A stretch of 64,000 bases of DNA from Clostridiales bacterium CHKCI006 (GCA_900018345.1 FCNA01000026.1:1-64000); one strand, 5' to 3'. Positions 16,294 through 26,209 are shown, numbered from the stretch's first letter. The notes: generated by a model not told the origin, from the letters alone. Program-made: numbers and translations.

Positions 16294-16725
16294 TTATTTA
16301 CAGGTCATATCCTGATCTTCAAAATAGCTGATTAATTCATCTTTAGTCATTTCGCTGGCATCATCCGCCCCAATCAGACCGACATCGACTAATTGTTCAA
16401 CATCTGCATTAATGGTAATGGTCACCGTTTTTCCTTTTACTTTGAGGTCCATGGACATGCCTTCTGAAACCCCCATCATGTCCTTCAATGCATCTTCATC
16501 GGAGGAAAACATACTCTCAATCTGCTCAGCCTGTTCTTCCGAATCAGCCTCCATGCTTCCGATAACCTTCATTGACAACAGCTGGTCATTATCATCGAAA
16601 TTTAAGGTCACTTCTGTATCAAGTCCATCTACCAGCCCGGAACAGGTGGTCCGGTTTTTGCTTCCCTGGGAACTGCAGCCCACCAACAGCAATCCGGCTA
16701 ATACGATTCCAATCATCTTTTTCAT
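16294..16725 (-). CDS. Small lipoprotein, DUF1307/YehR-like
   Basis: A 143-residue exported lipoprotein. The signal peptide is MKKMIGIVLAGLLLVGC, with a lipobox LVGC placing the lipidated cysteine at residue 17. The mature part is acidic and has one further cysteine pair (residue about 28 and the penultimate residue), a beta-rich middle (TEVTLNFDDNDQLLSMKV) and an acidic helix. This resembles the DUF1307 (YehR) lipoproteins, whose role is unknown. GAAGGAGTGATTTG precedes the ATG. It is monocistronic and transcribed away from the LTA synthase gene. Confidence 0.7.
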   Translation of the reverse strand: MKKMIGIVLAGLLLVGCSSQGSKNRTTCSGLVDGLDTEVTLNFDDNDQLLSMKVIGSMEADSEEQAEQIESMFSSDEDALKDMMGVSEGMSMDLKVKGKTVTITINADVEQLVDVGLIGADDASEMTKDELISYFEDQDMTCK

Positions 16726-16934
16726 TCAAATCACTCCTTCTTTCCCATTATACACCCAATTTTAAACAAAATCCACCTTTTCTAAGCGTTTACATCGCTT
16801 GTATTGTCAAAATGACGGCACAAGATGAACATCATCCAATAATAGGGAGAGAGGAGGGAGAAATGTTTTATTTTGAAACTTCCTTAACTTTTCCTTAAGA
16901 AACGCTTAAATTTACATTATCTTAACAAATTTTA

Positions 16935-16964
16935 TTGACGAATATCGTCGTAGAATGCTATCAT
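16935..16964 (+). promoter_or_regulatory. Promoter of the LTA synthase gene with internal dyad
   Basis: TTGACG (16935-16940) and TATCAT (16959-16964) are 18 bases apart. A dyad, GACGA-ATA-TCGTC (16937-16949), overlaps the -35 and spacer and could be a repressor site. Confidence 0.5.
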
Positions 16965-16988
16965 GGCATCAACCAAGGAGGCGTTAAA

Positions 16989-18830
16989 ATGCAAGCTATG
17001 GTCAAAAGATTTTTCGCATGGCTGATTAAATATCGAAGCCTGTATATCATCAGTTTACTCACTCTGCTTTGTGTGGAACTGTTGAACCATCCGTCATTGA
17101 ATTTGATTGAATATGGGGCATGGATCCTGACCCATTTACAGATGATGATCATGAACTATATCCTTTATTTAAATATTGCTGTTGTTCTTTTCCTGATCAT
17201 CCGACGCATGAGCATTGCCAATATGATCCTCTCAGTCGTGATGATCGTGATCGGTATCTGCAACTATTTTAAACTCTGTATGAAAGGAGAGAACGTGGTC
17301 CTCTGGGATGCGTTAAATCTGCAGGCTGCAACCGATGTAATGAGCGAACTGTCTTTCGATATCACCTGGCAGATCATCTTAACCGTGGCCATCGGCCTTG
17401 GGATCGTGATCTGGCAGATCATCGATTTCCGTAAGGAAACCTGGGTCAAACCGAAATTTCGTTATCTGGTCGTCGCACTCGTCATCTTCTCCACGATGAC
17501 GATCGGTGTTGTCTCCAACAATAATGTCCTGAAAGGACTGAATATTACCAATTCTGACTGGAATCAGGACAAGAACTATCGTGAAAACGGCTTTCTGCTC
17601 TGTTTTTTTATGAATTTAAAAAATATGATGGTTGTTGAGCCGGCGAATTACTCAGCCAAGACACTCGAGGAAATCAACCGTCGGATCGATGCTATCGCAA
17701 CACCGGAGCCTGTCGATGTCGATCATCCCAATATCATCGTCGTGATGGATGAATCCTTTGCGGATATCACGATTGCCAACGATGGCTTAAGTTTTGATGA
17801 GCCACTCACGCCTTTTATCGATTCGTTGAACGATAATGTCCTTAAAGGCAATCTGCTGGTCTCTATTTTTGGAGGCGGTACAGCCAATACTGAGTTTGAA
17901 TTTCTGACCGGTCATTCAATGGCACACCTGCCCGAAGGCAGCGTCGCTTATGACCATTATATTGATGATCATTGTGACAGCATGGTACAGACCCTCAAGG
18001 ACGAAGGCTATGATACGCTGGCCATCCATCCGTATCTCGAAACCTTCTGGAGCCGCGACGAGGTCTATCCTCTAATGGGCTTTGATGACTTTATCAGTGA
18101 AGATGACTTTGCCAAGGATGCCAAACGCATCAAGGGCTATGTCAGTGACGAAGCGGTCTATGAGCAGATCGTAGCGAGCTACGAACAGCAAAACAGTACG
18201 AGCGCCAATCCTTTATTCACCTTTGTGGTTACGATGGAAAATCATACGCCTTACTCCGACACCTCCAACGGGACGGTCGGTATTCAGGGTGATGACAAGC
18301 TCTTTAATGCCGAAGGGAAAGAAGAGGCAAGCATCCATGCCCGCGGCGTTCAGGACGCTGATGCCATGTATCAAAAACTCGTCACTTACTTCTCGACGGT
18401 GGACGAACCAACGATCGTCGTCATGTTTGGTGATCACCATCCTTTCATCAGTTCCATCATCAATAATGATGCCGATCATTTAGATGAAGTCAATAAGTAT
18501 AAAACACCATTTGTGATCTGGGCCAATTACGAGATTGAGACCCAGACAGATATGACGGTCTCCTCTTCGGCTTTAGGTGCCTACACACTGCTGAATGCAG
18601 GGATCGATCTGCCAAACTATTTTAAATATAACTATTATGCTTCCACGCTCTTAGCCGGCTACAACAGCTACTTCATCCTCGGTAAGGACGGCACGTTCTA
18701 TACCTGGCAGGATGAACTGCCCGCCGATATTCAGCAATTCCTGGATGATCATGAGATCCTTCAGTATGACCTGATGTTTGGCGAAGGCTATGACCGGGAC
18801 TATCTTTGGCAACAGGCTGCTCCATCGTGA
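16989..18830 (+). CDS. LTA synthase family protein (membrane sulfatase-fold enzyme)
   Basis: A 613-residue polytopic protein: about five N-terminal membrane helices, then an extracellular alkaline-phosphatase/sulfatase-fold domain. Such enzymes polymerise or transfer glycerol-phosphate from phosphatidylglycerol on the outer face. Visible landmarks are NIIVVMDESFAD (metal-binding start), GGGTANTEFEFLTG with the expected nucleophilic threonine, TMENHTPY and VVMFGDHHPF (metal-binding). I start at the ATG at 16989 behind AAGGAGGCGTTAAA; the longer frame would overlap the promoter. The gene is monocistronic with a strong terminator. Whether it is the main LTA synthase or a primase-like paralogue cannot be decided here. 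Confidence 0.88.
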   Translation: MQAMVKRFFAWLIKYRSLYIISLLTLLCVELLNHPSLNLIEYGAWILTHLQMMIMNYILYLNIAVVLFLIIRRMSIANMILSVVMIVIGICNYFKLCMKGENVVLWDALNLQAATDVMSELSFDITWQIILTVAIGLGIVIWQIIDFRKETWVKPKFRYLVVALVIFSTMTIGVVSNNNVLKGLNITNSDWNQDKNYRENGFLLCFFMNLKNMMVVEPANYSAKTLEEINRRIDAIATPEPVDVDHPNIIVVMDESFADITIANDGLSFDEPLTPFIDSLNDNVLKGNLLVSIFGGGTANTEFEFLTGHSMAHLPEGSVAYDHYIDDHCDSMVQTLKDEGYDTLAIHPYLETFWSRDEVYPLMGFDDFISEDDFAKDAKRIKGYVSDEAVYEQIVASYEQQNSTSANPLFTFVVTMENHTPYSDTSNGTVGIQGDDKLFNAEGKEEASIHARGVQDADAMYQKLVTYFSTVDEPTIVVMFGDHHPFISSIINNDADHLDEVNKYKTPFVIWANYEIETQTDMTVSSSALGAYTLLNAGIDLPNYFKYNYYASTLLAGYNSYFILGKDGTFYTWQDELPADIQQFLDDHEILQYDLMFGEGYDRDYLWQQAAPS

Positions 18831-18842
18831 GCAGCTTTTTTA
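18816..18842 (+). terminator. Terminator of the LTA synthase gene
   Basis: GCTGCTC (18816-18822) and GAGCAGC (18829-18835) followed by seven T. The stem overlaps the last codons and stop. Confidence 0.85.
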
Positions 18843-18851
18843 TCATCCTGG

Positions 18852-18912
18852 TTGACTTTGAAAGAAAAGAGCATATAATACTTAAGTAAGTTAACATTTA
18901 AGTTGATTAACT
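18852..18912 (+). promoter_or_regulatory. Promoter and MarR-type operator
   Basis: TTGACT (18852-18857) and TATAAT (18874-18879), 16 bases apart, are followed by a 24-base dyad with arms AGTTAA (18889-18894) and TTAACT (18907-18912) around an AT-rich centre. The dyad covers the transcription start and leader of marR, a natural autorepression site. Confidence 0.65.
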
Positions 18913-18934
18913 ATTTAGGAAAAGAGGTGCGAAT

Positions 18935-19411
18935 ATGAACGAAATGGACATCATTCATCAGCTGATGCGCATGCTGTATCTTTATAAAAAAGAGACCGTG
19001 ATGGAAAAGAAGCATCAGTCTGAGCTTTCTCGACGTGATCTGATGCTCTTGGAGGTCATCCAGCACATGAATCAATGCCATCCCGTCAAGATGAGTGATA
19101 TCAGTCACTATCTGGACATTACCCCTGCAGCAGTCAGTCAAAGTGTCCGTGATTTTGAAAAAAAAGGCTGGGTCAAACGCGTCACCCCCGAGAATGACCG
19201 GCGCAGTGTCTATGTCAATATCACCGCTGACGCCGTCCAGTTACTGAAGCGGTATGAGGCGCATTTAAAGGAAAACCTGAAGACATTTATTACCACTTTA
19301 GGGCCTGAAGACGCCCAGGCCTTTGTACGTATTGTCGAGAAAGGACTGCAATTTATGAAAGAACACCAGCATTTACACATTGAAGAGATGAAAGGAGATT
19401 CCAATGTTTAA
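18935..19411 (+). CDS. MarR-family transcriptional regulator
   Basis: A 158-residue regulator with the MarR winged-helix core: MLLEVIQHMNQCHPVKMSD, then ISHYLDITPAAVSQSVRDFE as the recognition helix, and the wing ENDRRSVYVNIT. Helical ends supply the dimer interface. AAAGAGGTG precedes the ATG. Its 3' end overlaps the first exporter gene by eight bases, so it is the first gene of a three-gene operon and very likely represses the operon until an exporter substrate is bound. Confidence 0.92.
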   Translation: MNEMDIIHQLMRMLYLYKKETVMEKKHQSELSRRDLMLLEVIQHMNQCHPVKMSDISHYLDITPAAVSQSVRDFEKKGWVKRVTPENDRRSVYVNITADAVQLLKRYEAHLKENLKTFITTLGPEDAQAFVRIVEKGLQFMKEHQHLHIEEMKGDSNV

Positions 19412-21665
19412 ACTTAGAAAGTATGTCCGTCCTTTTCTAGGTTCCATTCTAGTTATCATCGCCCTACTTTTCGGACAGGCGATGTGTGAACTAGCCATGC
19501 CGGATTACATGTCCGATATTGTCAATGTCGGTATCAATGCCGGAGGAATCGAGAATGGTGTCTTCGACGCGTTAAGCGAAACGCGTTACGACCAATTAGC
19601 TTTATTGATGAATGAGGAAGAAAAAACGATCTTCCAGAACAGCTATACGCTGACAACACCCCAGAGCGCTACCGAAAGCGAACGTGAGAAATATCCAGCC
19701 TTAGCGAATGAGAACGTCTACATCCTCAATGACCTTTCCAGCCAGGAAAAAGAAGCGCTGAATCAGGCACTCAGTCAGGCTGAAGCGATGGTGATGAGCC
19801 TTGAACAGCTGACCGCCAATACTGATCCAGCCAGTCTCAATGAACAGCAGCAACAGATCCTGACAGTCCTGGAAAACCTGCCTGAAGGAACGACCATCTT
19901 TGATGTCCTGGCAAAGATGCCTCAGGAGACCTTAGATACCTTGCGCGAACAATTTGCCAGCTATACCGAAGTGATGGGACAAAGTACCCTGGATACCGCA
20001 AATGCGTCCTTAGTCAAGCAGGAATATCAATCGTTGGGCATGAATACTGACCATATCCAATATCGCTATTTGTTTGAAAACGGTGCGAAAATGTTATTCG
20101 TCGCCCTGGCCTCAGCCGCCTGTGCGGTGGCGGTAGGCTTTTTAGCCAGCCGGGTGGCTGCCGGTTTCTCCCGCGACCTCAGAAGAGATGTCTTCGGGAA
20201 AGTGGAAAGTTTTTCCAACGCAGAGTTTAACCAGTTTTCCACCAACACGTTGATCACCCGGACCACCAATGACGTGCAGCAAATCCAGATGGTGCTGGTC
20301 ATGATCTTGCGGATCGTCATCTATGCCCCTATTATTGGGATTGGTGCGATCATCAAAGTCCTGCAATCCGATGCCAACATGACCTGGATCATCGCGCTGG
20401 TTGTCGTGATCATTTTAGGGATCATGCTCAGTGCCTTTGTACTGGTCCTGCCTAAATTCAGGATCCAGCAGAAATTATTAGATAAACTCAACTCCGTTGT
20501 GCGTGAATTTCTGGAAGGAATGCCCGTCATTCGTGCTTTCAATAACCAGCAAGAAGAACAACAAAAATTCCGTCAAGCCAATAACGATATCATGAGAACG
20601 GCTTTATTTACCGGTCGTGCCATGGGTTCTCTGATGCCATTGATCATGCTGGTGATGAACTGCTCCTCCATCTTAATTGTCTGGGTCGGTTCCCATCAGA
20701 TTGATGCGGGCAGTCTGCAGGTCGGCGATATGATGGCCTTTATGCAGTATGCCATGCAGATCATCATGGCCTTTATGATGATCACGATGATCTCGATCAT
20801 GCTGCCTAGAGCCAGTGTGGCTGCCGGACGTATCGTCGAAGTCCTGCAGACCAAACCGGCCATCCTCGAAGCTAAAGACCCTGTGGCCTTCGACCCTGCC
20901 AGGAAAGGACAGGTTTCCTTCCAGCATGTCAGCTTCCGCTACCCGGGAGCTGAAGAAGAAGTACTCCACGACCTCAGCTTTACCTGTGAACCCGGCAAGA
21001 CGACCGCTTTTATCGGCAGTACCGGTTCAGGTAAATCCACGATCGTCAATCTGGTTCCGCGTTTCTTTGATGTCACGGAAGGAAAGATCCTGGTTGATGG
21101 TGTAGATCTTCGTGAAGCCGATATCCATGATCTCAGAGATCGGATCGGTTATGTCCCCCAAAAAGCCAGTCTGTTCAGTGGAACGATTGAAAGCAACCTG
21201 CGCTATGCCAATGAAGATGCCACCGATGAGCAGTTAAAAGAAGCCGCTAAGATTGCCCAGGCATTGGATTTCATCGAAGCCAAACCGGACGGTTTCGCAA
21301 GTGAGATTGCCCAGGGCGGAACCAATGTTTCCGGTGGACAGCGTCAGCGTCTATCGATTGCCCGAGCGCTCGTTAAACAGCCTGAGATCTTTATCTTTGA
21401 TGATACCTTCTCGGCCCTGGACTTCAAGACCGATGCCCAGTTAAGAAAAGAATTAAATCAGCTTTGCGAGAAGAAGCAATCCACCGTTCTCTTAGTGGCC
21501 CAGCGTATCTCCTCCATCATGCACGCCGATCAGATCATCGTCATCGACAATGGTCGCATCGTCGGACGCGGAAAACATCAGGAGCTTTTAGAAAACTGTG
21601 ACGTCTACAAAGAAATTGCTTATAGCCAATTGTCAAAGGAGGAACTCGAAAATGCCAGGTCCTAA
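19404..21665 (+). CDS. ABC exporter half-transporter, degenerate-site subunit
   Basis: A 753-residue half-transporter with an N-terminal exporter domain (TMD1) and a nucleotide-binding domain. Between the first and second membrane helices is an unusually long, glutamine-rich extracellular insert of roughly 170 residues. The NBD has Walker A (GSTGSGKST) and an intact signature (VSGGQRQR), but Walker B reads IFIFDDTFSALD, with aspartate where the catalytic glutamate belongs. This is the classic degenerate subunit of a heterodimeric exporter; the partner is the next gene. Likely a drug or lipid exporter of the LmrCD/BmrCD kind. GAAAGGAG precedes the ATG. Confidence 0.9.
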   Translation: MFKLRKYVRPFLGSILVIIALLFGQAMCELAMPDYMSDIVNVGINAGGIENGVFDALSETRYDQLALLMNEEEKTIFQNSYTLTTPQSATESEREKYPALANENVYILNDLSSQEKEALNQALSQAEAMVMSLEQLTANTDPASLNEQQQQILTVLENLPEGTTIFDVLAKMPQETLDTLREQFASYTEVMGQSTLDTANASLVKQEYQSLGMNTDHIQYRYLFENGAKMLFVALASAACAVAVGFLASRVAAGFSRDLRRDVFGKVESFSNAEFNQFSTNTLITRTTNDVQQIQMVLVMILRIVIYAPIIGIGAIIKVLQSDANMTWIIALVVVIILGIMLSAFVLVLPKFRIQQKLLDKLNSVVREFLEGMPVIRAFNNQQEEQQKFRQANNDIMRTALFTGRAMGSLMPLIMLVMNCSSILIVWVGSHQIDAGSLQVGDMMAFMQYAMQIIMAFMMITMISIMLPRASVAAGRIVEVLQTKPAILEAKDPVAFDPARKGQVSFQHVSFRYPGAEEEVLHDLSFTCEPGKTTAFIGSTGSGKSTIVNLVPRFFDVTEGKILVDGVDLREADIHDLRDRIGYVPQKASLFSGTIESNLRYANEDATDEQLKEAAKIAQALDFIEAKPDGFASEIAQGGTNVSGGQRQRLSIARALVKQPEIFIFDDTFSALDFKTDAQLRKELNQLCEKKQSTVLLVAQRISSIMHADQIIVIDNGRIVGRGKHQELLENCDVYKEIAYSQLSKEELENARS

Positions 21666-23481
21666 CCACGGTCGTGGTGCCCGCAGCAATGAAAAAGCCA
21701 AAAACTTTAAAGGTACCATGCTTAAACTCATTCAATATTTAAAACCTTATTATATACAGATCTTCTTTTCACTCATCTTTGCGGTCTTCTCGACCATCTT
21801 CATGGTCGTCGGACCTAAGATCCTCGGTACTGCAACTACAGCCCTCGCCGAAGGCTTTATGAATAAGGTCAGAGGCGTTGGCGGTATTGATTTTGGTCGG
21901 ATCGGCCAGATCCTGATCTTCCTTGTATGTATCTACTGTGTTTCCGCTTTATGCAACTTTATTCAAAGCTGGCTGATGGCCGGTGTTGCCCAAAAAGTGT
22001 CCTTTAACTTGCGTCAGGAAATGGCTAAGAAGATCGACACTCTGCCATTTCGCTATTTCGATGGCCAGACGCATGGGGAAGTGCTTTCCCGCTTTTCTAA
22101 CGATGTCGATACCATCCAACAGACCATGAACCAGTCACTTTCCCAGATGTTGACCTCCGTTGTTCAGCTGATCGGATTTTTGATCATGATGCTCTCCATC
22201 AGCTGGCAAATGACACTGATGGCATTGCTGGTCGTGCCGCTCTCTTGCTTGTTGATCACCAATGTCGTTAAGCATTCACAGAAATACTTCATGGCGCAAC
22301 AGAAATCATTGGGTGATGTCAACGGTCACATCGAAGAGATGTATACCAGTCACACGGTCATGAAAGCCTTCAATGGAGAAGAAAAAAGTATCCGTGAATT
22401 TGATGCCTACAACCAGCAGCTCTATGATTCGGCCTGGCGTTCCCAATTTCTAAGTGGGCTCATGCAGCCCATCAGTGCCTTTGTCGGTAACTTAGGCTAT
22501 GTTGGAGTTGTCATTTTAGGTGGTTATCTGGCCATCAATGGTGTCATCGAGATTGGTGATATTCAAGCCTTCATCACCTATGTCCGCAACTTCAACCAAC
22601 CCATCAGCCAGGTCGCTCAGACCATGAATGTCTTACAGTCTACAGCTGCTGCGGCTGAACGTGTTTTTGAATTTTTGGAAGAAACAGAAGAAGTGCCTGA
22701 AACAGAACAGCCAATCGAAATTTGGGATGCCGACGGCCAAAGCAAGATTGAAGGTCAGGTCACTTTCGATCATGTCCGCTTCGGATATCAGCCAGATAAG
22801 ATCATCATTCATGATTTCTCAGCCAATATCAAGGCCGGTCAAAAAGTTGCCATCGTTGGTCCGACCGGTGCAGGCAAAACGACCATGATCAAGCTATTGA
22901 TGCGCTTCTACGAACTCAATGGGGGCTCTATTGCCATCGATGGTATCCCAACGACTTCTCTGCGTCGTGCCGATCTGCGCTCTTTATTTGGGATGGTCCT
23001 GCAGGATGCCTGGCTGTTTAATGGGACGGTCATGGAAAATCTGCGTTATGGACGATTGGAAGCGACTGATGACGAAGTCATGCAGGCAGCCGATGCCGCC
23101 TATGTTGATCATTTTATTCGAACCCTCGATCACGGCTATCAGACCATGATCAACGAAGAGAGCAGCAACATCTCGCAGGGACAAAAACAGCTGTTGACCA
23201 TCGCCCGGGCCTTCCTGGCAGATCCAAAGATCCTGATCTTGGATGAAGCGACCTCCAGTGTCGATACAAGAACGGAGATCCTAATTCAAAAAGGCATGGA
23301 TAAGCTGATGGAAAATCGGACCAGCTTCATTATTGCACATCGTCTTTCCACCATCCGCGATGCCGATTTGATCCTTGTCATGAGAGATGGTGACATTGTC
23401 GAAGTCGGTAATCATGAATCATTAATGAAACAAAATGGCTTCTATACACAGCTCTATAACTCGCAATTTGAAGAAGTCTAA
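21652..23481 (+). CDS. ABC exporter half-transporter, catalytic subunit
   Basis: A 609-residue half-transporter pairing with the preceding gene. It begins with a basic tail (MPGPNHGRGARSNEKAKNFKG) and then six membrane helices. The NBD has Walker A (GPTGAGKTT), Walker B with catalytic glutamate (ILILDEATSSVD), but a weakened signature (ISQGQKQL). One good and one poor ATP site are thus shared between the two subunits, as in BmrCD-type exporters. The ATG at 21652 has AAAGGAGG ahead and overlaps the upstream stop by 14 bases. Confidence 0.92.
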   Translation: MPGPNHGRGARSNEKAKNFKGTMLKLIQYLKPYYIQIFFSLIFAVFSTIFMVVGPKILGTATTALAEGFMNKVRGVGGIDFGRIGQILIFLVCIYCVSALCNFIQSWLMAGVAQKVSFNLRQEMAKKIDTLPFRYFDGQTHGEVLSRFSNDVDTIQQTMNQSLSQMLTSVVQLIGFLIMMLSISWQMTLMALLVVPLSCLLITNVVKHSQKYFMAQQKSLGDVNGHIEEMYTSHTVMKAFNGEEKSIREFDAYNQQLYDSAWRSQFLSGLMQPISAFVGNLGYVGVVILGGYLAINGVIEIGDIQAFITYVRNFNQPISQVAQTMNVLQSTAAAAERVFEFLEETEEVPETEQPIEIWDADGQSKIEGQVTFDHVRFGYQPDKIIIHDFSANIKAGQKVAIVGPTGAGKTTMIKLLMRFYELNGGSIAIDGIPTTSLRRADLRSLFGMVLQDAWLFNGTVMENLRYGRLEATDDEVMQAADAAYVDHFIRTLDHGYQTMINEESSNISQGQKQLLTIARAFLADPKILILDEATSSVDTRTEILIQKGMDKLMENRTSFIIAHRLSTIRDADLILVMRDGDIVEVGNHESLMKQNGFYTQLYNSQFEEV

Positions 23482-23531
23482 CGGCGCTCATTGGAGCGCT
23501 GTTTCATTTACGAAAAAAGTCACAATTTAAC

Positions 23532-23560
23532 TTGCTTTCGACACAAAGTGTCACTATAAT
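23532..23560 (+). promoter_or_regulatory. Promoter of the YitT-family gene with spacer palindrome
   Basis: TTGCTT (23532-23537) and TATAAT (23555-23560) are 17 bases apart. GACAC-AAA-GTGTC (23540-23552) fills the spacer and may be an operator. This promoter position rules out the longer upstream start codons for the gene. Confidence 0.6.
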
Positions 23561-23600
23561 GGAAGGGCCAAGTTTAAAATTAAAGGAGCTCCCGTACGTT

Positions 23601-24482
23601 ATGGTTTATGCAGAAGCAACAAAACAGAAAAGAATTCATAAGCACTTAGTCTCACTGATCTGTGTGATTCTTTCGGCCCTGATCATGGCCGCCAATATTA
23701 AATCCTTTGTGCGCGCCGGAGACCTGTTTCCTGGTGGGTTTACAGGCCTGACCGTGCTGATCCAACGCATTGCATCTGAGTATTTTCATTTTGAAATTTC
23801 CTATACCCTGGTCAACGTGACTTTAAATGCCATCCCGGCCGTCATCGGTTATAAGACCATCGGTCGTAAGTTTACTTTCTATTCTCTGCTAATGGTCTTT
23901 TTGTCCGGTTTATTTGTAGACTTTTTTCCTAATATTGCGATTACTTCAGACCGCTTGCTGGTCTCAGTTTTCGGTGGCATGATCAATGGTGTCGCCATCT
24001 GTGTTGCCCTGCACGGTAAAGCCAGCAGCGGCGGGACGGACTTTATCGCCGTTTACTTATCTAATAAATTCAATGCCTCCTCCTGGGGAACGGTCTTGGC
24101 GCTGAATGCCATCATGCTTTCTGTTGCCGGTGTACTCTTTGGCTGGGAAGCCGCCCTCTACTCCATCATCTTCCAGTTCGTTTCCACAAATGTGATCAAC
24201 TACTTGCATAAAGACTACTCAAAAGCCACTCTGAATATAATCACGACCAAACCGGATGAGATCATCAATCCGCTGATGGCTTATACACACCATGCGATTT
24301 CCCGTTTTGAGGGCGTGGGCTGTTATTCTAAAACCCCGCGTACCCTCTTATATATAGTGGTTTCTGAAAGCGAAGTCAAGGATGTCGTTCACTTCGTTCG
24401 TCAATATGACCCTCAAGCCTTTATCAATATCCAGCGTTCCGAAGGACTGGAAGGACGCTTCTATCATGAACCGATCGAATAA
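23601..24482 (+). CDS. YitT family membrane protein (DUF2179)
   Basis: A 293-residue protein with about five or six membrane helices (ICVILSALIMAANI, then FTGLTVLIQRIA, LVNVTLNAIPAVIG, and others) and a C-terminal soluble DUF2179-type domain (residues about 205-293, TLNIITTKPDEII to FINIQRSEGLEGRFY). YitT-family proteins are widespread in Firmicutes and their transport substrate is not established. Motif KASSGGTDFIAVYL is typical. I start at ATG 23601, the first start after the promoter; AAAGGAG lies twelve bases ahead, a slightly long spacing. Monocistronic. Confidence 0.85.
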   Translation: MVYAEATKQKRIHKHLVSLICVILSALIMAANIKSFVRAGDLFPGGFTGLTVLIQRIASEYFHFEISYTLVNVTLNAIPAVIGYKTIGRKFTFYSLLMVFLSGLFVDFFPNIAITSDRLLVSVFGGMINGVAICVALHGKASSGGTDFIAVYLSNKFNASSWGTVLALNAIMLSVAGVLFGWEAALYSIIFQFVSTNVINYLHKDYSKATLNIITTKPDEIINPLMAYTHHAISRFEGVGCYSKTPRTLLYIVVSESEVKDVVHFVRQYDPQAFINIQRSEGLEGRFYHEPIE

Positions 24483-24489
24483 TCATCCT

Positions 24490-24520
24490 GGAATCATCGC
24501 TTGCGATGGTTCCTTTTTTT
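24490..24520 (+). terminator. Terminator of the YitT-family gene
   Basis: GGAATCATCGC (24490-24500) pairs with GCGATGGTTCC (24503-24513) with one wobble pair, followed by seven T. Confidence 0.85.
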
Positions 24521-24726
24521 ACCCTTTCACCTAAAAAAACTCAAAATACAGACAGAGCAGAGAAACGTTTTGCAGCTGGTCCCAACTCACTTGATGAAGC
24601 ATAAAAAGAACCGACACATATTTCCTTTATTTCTACAAAGCGAATCACACATTTATATTTATACAAAACCGTATTCCCTTTCTTCTGGAAATGCGCTATA
24701 ATAAGTAAAAAATAAGGAGGTTCATT

Positions 24727-26163
24727 ATGAGTGTATTAGATCAAAGTAAAAGCTACTTCAAATATTTTGAAGAGATTACCAAAATTCCCCATGGCTCTTA
24801 CAACGAGAAAGCCTTGGCGGATTACATTGAAAACTTTGCAAAAGTTCGCGGCCTACAATATAAGCGTGATGAGATGGACAATGTGATTGTCTATAAAGAC
24901 GCCACACCGGGCTATGAAGATCATGCCCCTGTGATGCTGCAGGGCCATATCGATATGGTCAATGAAAAGAATAATGACAGTGATCATGATTTCGATAAGG
25001 ATCCGTTAGATCTTTATATTGAGGACGGTTGGTTACATGCACGCGGGACCACTTTAGGTGCCGATGATGGGGTGGCTGTGGCTTATATGCTGGCTTTGTT
25101 GGATGCTAATGATGTCAAGCACCCTGCTTTAGACTGTGTTTTTACAGTACAGGAGGAAGTCGGTCTCTTTGGAGCAGCCAATATCAAGAAAGAAGACATC
25201 CGTGCCCGTCGTATGATCAATATGGACAGCGGCGGTGAAACGCATACGAGTGTTTCTTCTTCCGGCGGACGTCGTTCCATTGTTTCTAAACCATATCGAA
25301 TGCAGGACAACACGCTCATGACCTATCAGTTGGATATTACCGGTCTGTTAGGCGGTCATTCCGGCGGCTGCATTGCCTTAGAAAGAGGGAATGCGAATAA
25401 ACTGGCCATCCGCATCCTGCACGATATGTTGATTCGCGGGGTCAACTTCCAGTTAGTCTGGCTCAATGGCGGCTTAAAAGAAAATGCCATTCCGCGTGAA
25501 TGTACCATTCAGTTTGCGACAGATACCCCTGAAACGCGTCTATCAGAACTGTTGGTTGAATCTGTTGAAAAGATCCAAACTGAGCTTGAATTCAGCGATG
25601 CCGGTTTCAAGGCTGCGCTTCAGATCATTCCAACCGCCCCACAGGCCATGGATACCAAGACCAGTCAGGATATCATCCGGATGATCTATCTCCTGCCAAA
25701 CGGCTTCAAGGCACGTTCGATGAAGATTCAGGGACTGACGACAGTCTCACTGAATTTAGGGGTCTTAAGAACCGAAGAGGGCAAAGTCACCTGCTATTTC
25801 TCTATCCGCAGCCCAATGCCAGGAGCCATTGAACAGCTTTCTGACGAGATTGATGAAGTTGCCAGCATCTTCCAGGCAACAACGGAACATTGTGCCGATT
25901 ACCCAGGTTGGAACTATGAGGAACATTCACCAATGCGTGAAAGCATGCGTCAAATGGTCAAGGAATATTTCAATGCAGACCTTCAGGAACATGCGGGACA
26001 TGGCGGACTGGAAACGGGCGTTTTCAAAGGCGAAATGCCGGATATGGACATTGTCACTTTCGGTCCGATCTCACAAGGTGCACATACACCGGATGAGTGT
26101 CTGAATCTCGAGTCCTTTGAACGCTGCTATGGCGCACTTTGCTACTGGTTAGAACGTTTATAA
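24727..26163 (+). CDS. pepD: Aminoacyl-histidine dipeptidase, M20 family (PepD-like)
   Basis: A 478-residue metallopeptidase of the M20C (PepD) group, cutting dipeptides such as beta-Ala-His in the cytoplasm. The zinc-binding and catalytic set is visible: QGHIDMV (H74, D76), LGADDGVAVAY (metal-bridging Asp), QEEVGLFG (catalytic Glu and ligand), MDSGGE and a late histidine in SQGAHTPDE. A central dimerisation domain is interrupted by GLLGGHSGG. Length fits the family. AAGGAGG precedes the ATG and TATAAT lies at 24697. Monocistronic with a strong terminator. Confidence 0.93.
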   Translation: MSVLDQSKSYFKYFEEITKIPHGSYNEKALADYIENFAKVRGLQYKRDEMDNVIVYKDATPGYEDHAPVMLQGHIDMVNEKNNDSDHDFDKDPLDLYIEDGWLHARGTTLGADDGVAVAYMLALLDANDVKHPALDCVFTVQEEVGLFGAANIKKEDIRARRMINMDSGGETHTSVSSSGGRRSIVSKPYRMQDNTLMTYQLDITGLLGGHSGGCIALERGNANKLAIRILHDMLIRGVNFQLVWLNGGLKENAIPRECTIQFATDTPETRLSELLVESVEKIQTELEFSDAGFKAALQIIPTAPQAMDTKTSQDIIRMIYLLPNGFKARSMKIQGLTTVSLNLGVLRTEEGKVTCYFSIRSPMPGAIEQLSDEIDEVASIFQATTEHCADYPGWNYEEHSPMRESMRQMVKEYFNADLQEHAGHGGLETGVFKGEMPDMDIVTFGPISQGAHTPDECLNLESFERCYGALCYWLERL

Positions 26164-26171
26164 GCAATCGA

Positions 26172-26200
26172 AAAGAAAGATCGCGGGATCTTTCTTTTTT
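26172..26200 (+). terminator. Terminator of pepD
   Basis: AAAGAAAGATC (26172-26182) and GATCTTTCTTT (26187-26197) form an 11-base stem followed by TTT on the plus strand. The symmetric A/T flanks let it also serve the convergent LysR gene. Confidence 0.85.
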
Positions 26201-26209
26201 GATGTCTTT

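Noticed and set aside
16860-16900. A tiny peptide gene (11 codons) behind AGGAGGGAG ahead of the LTA synthase
   Set aside because: A good ribosome-binding site is present, but the peptide is too short to support and lies upstream of the promoter of the next gene.
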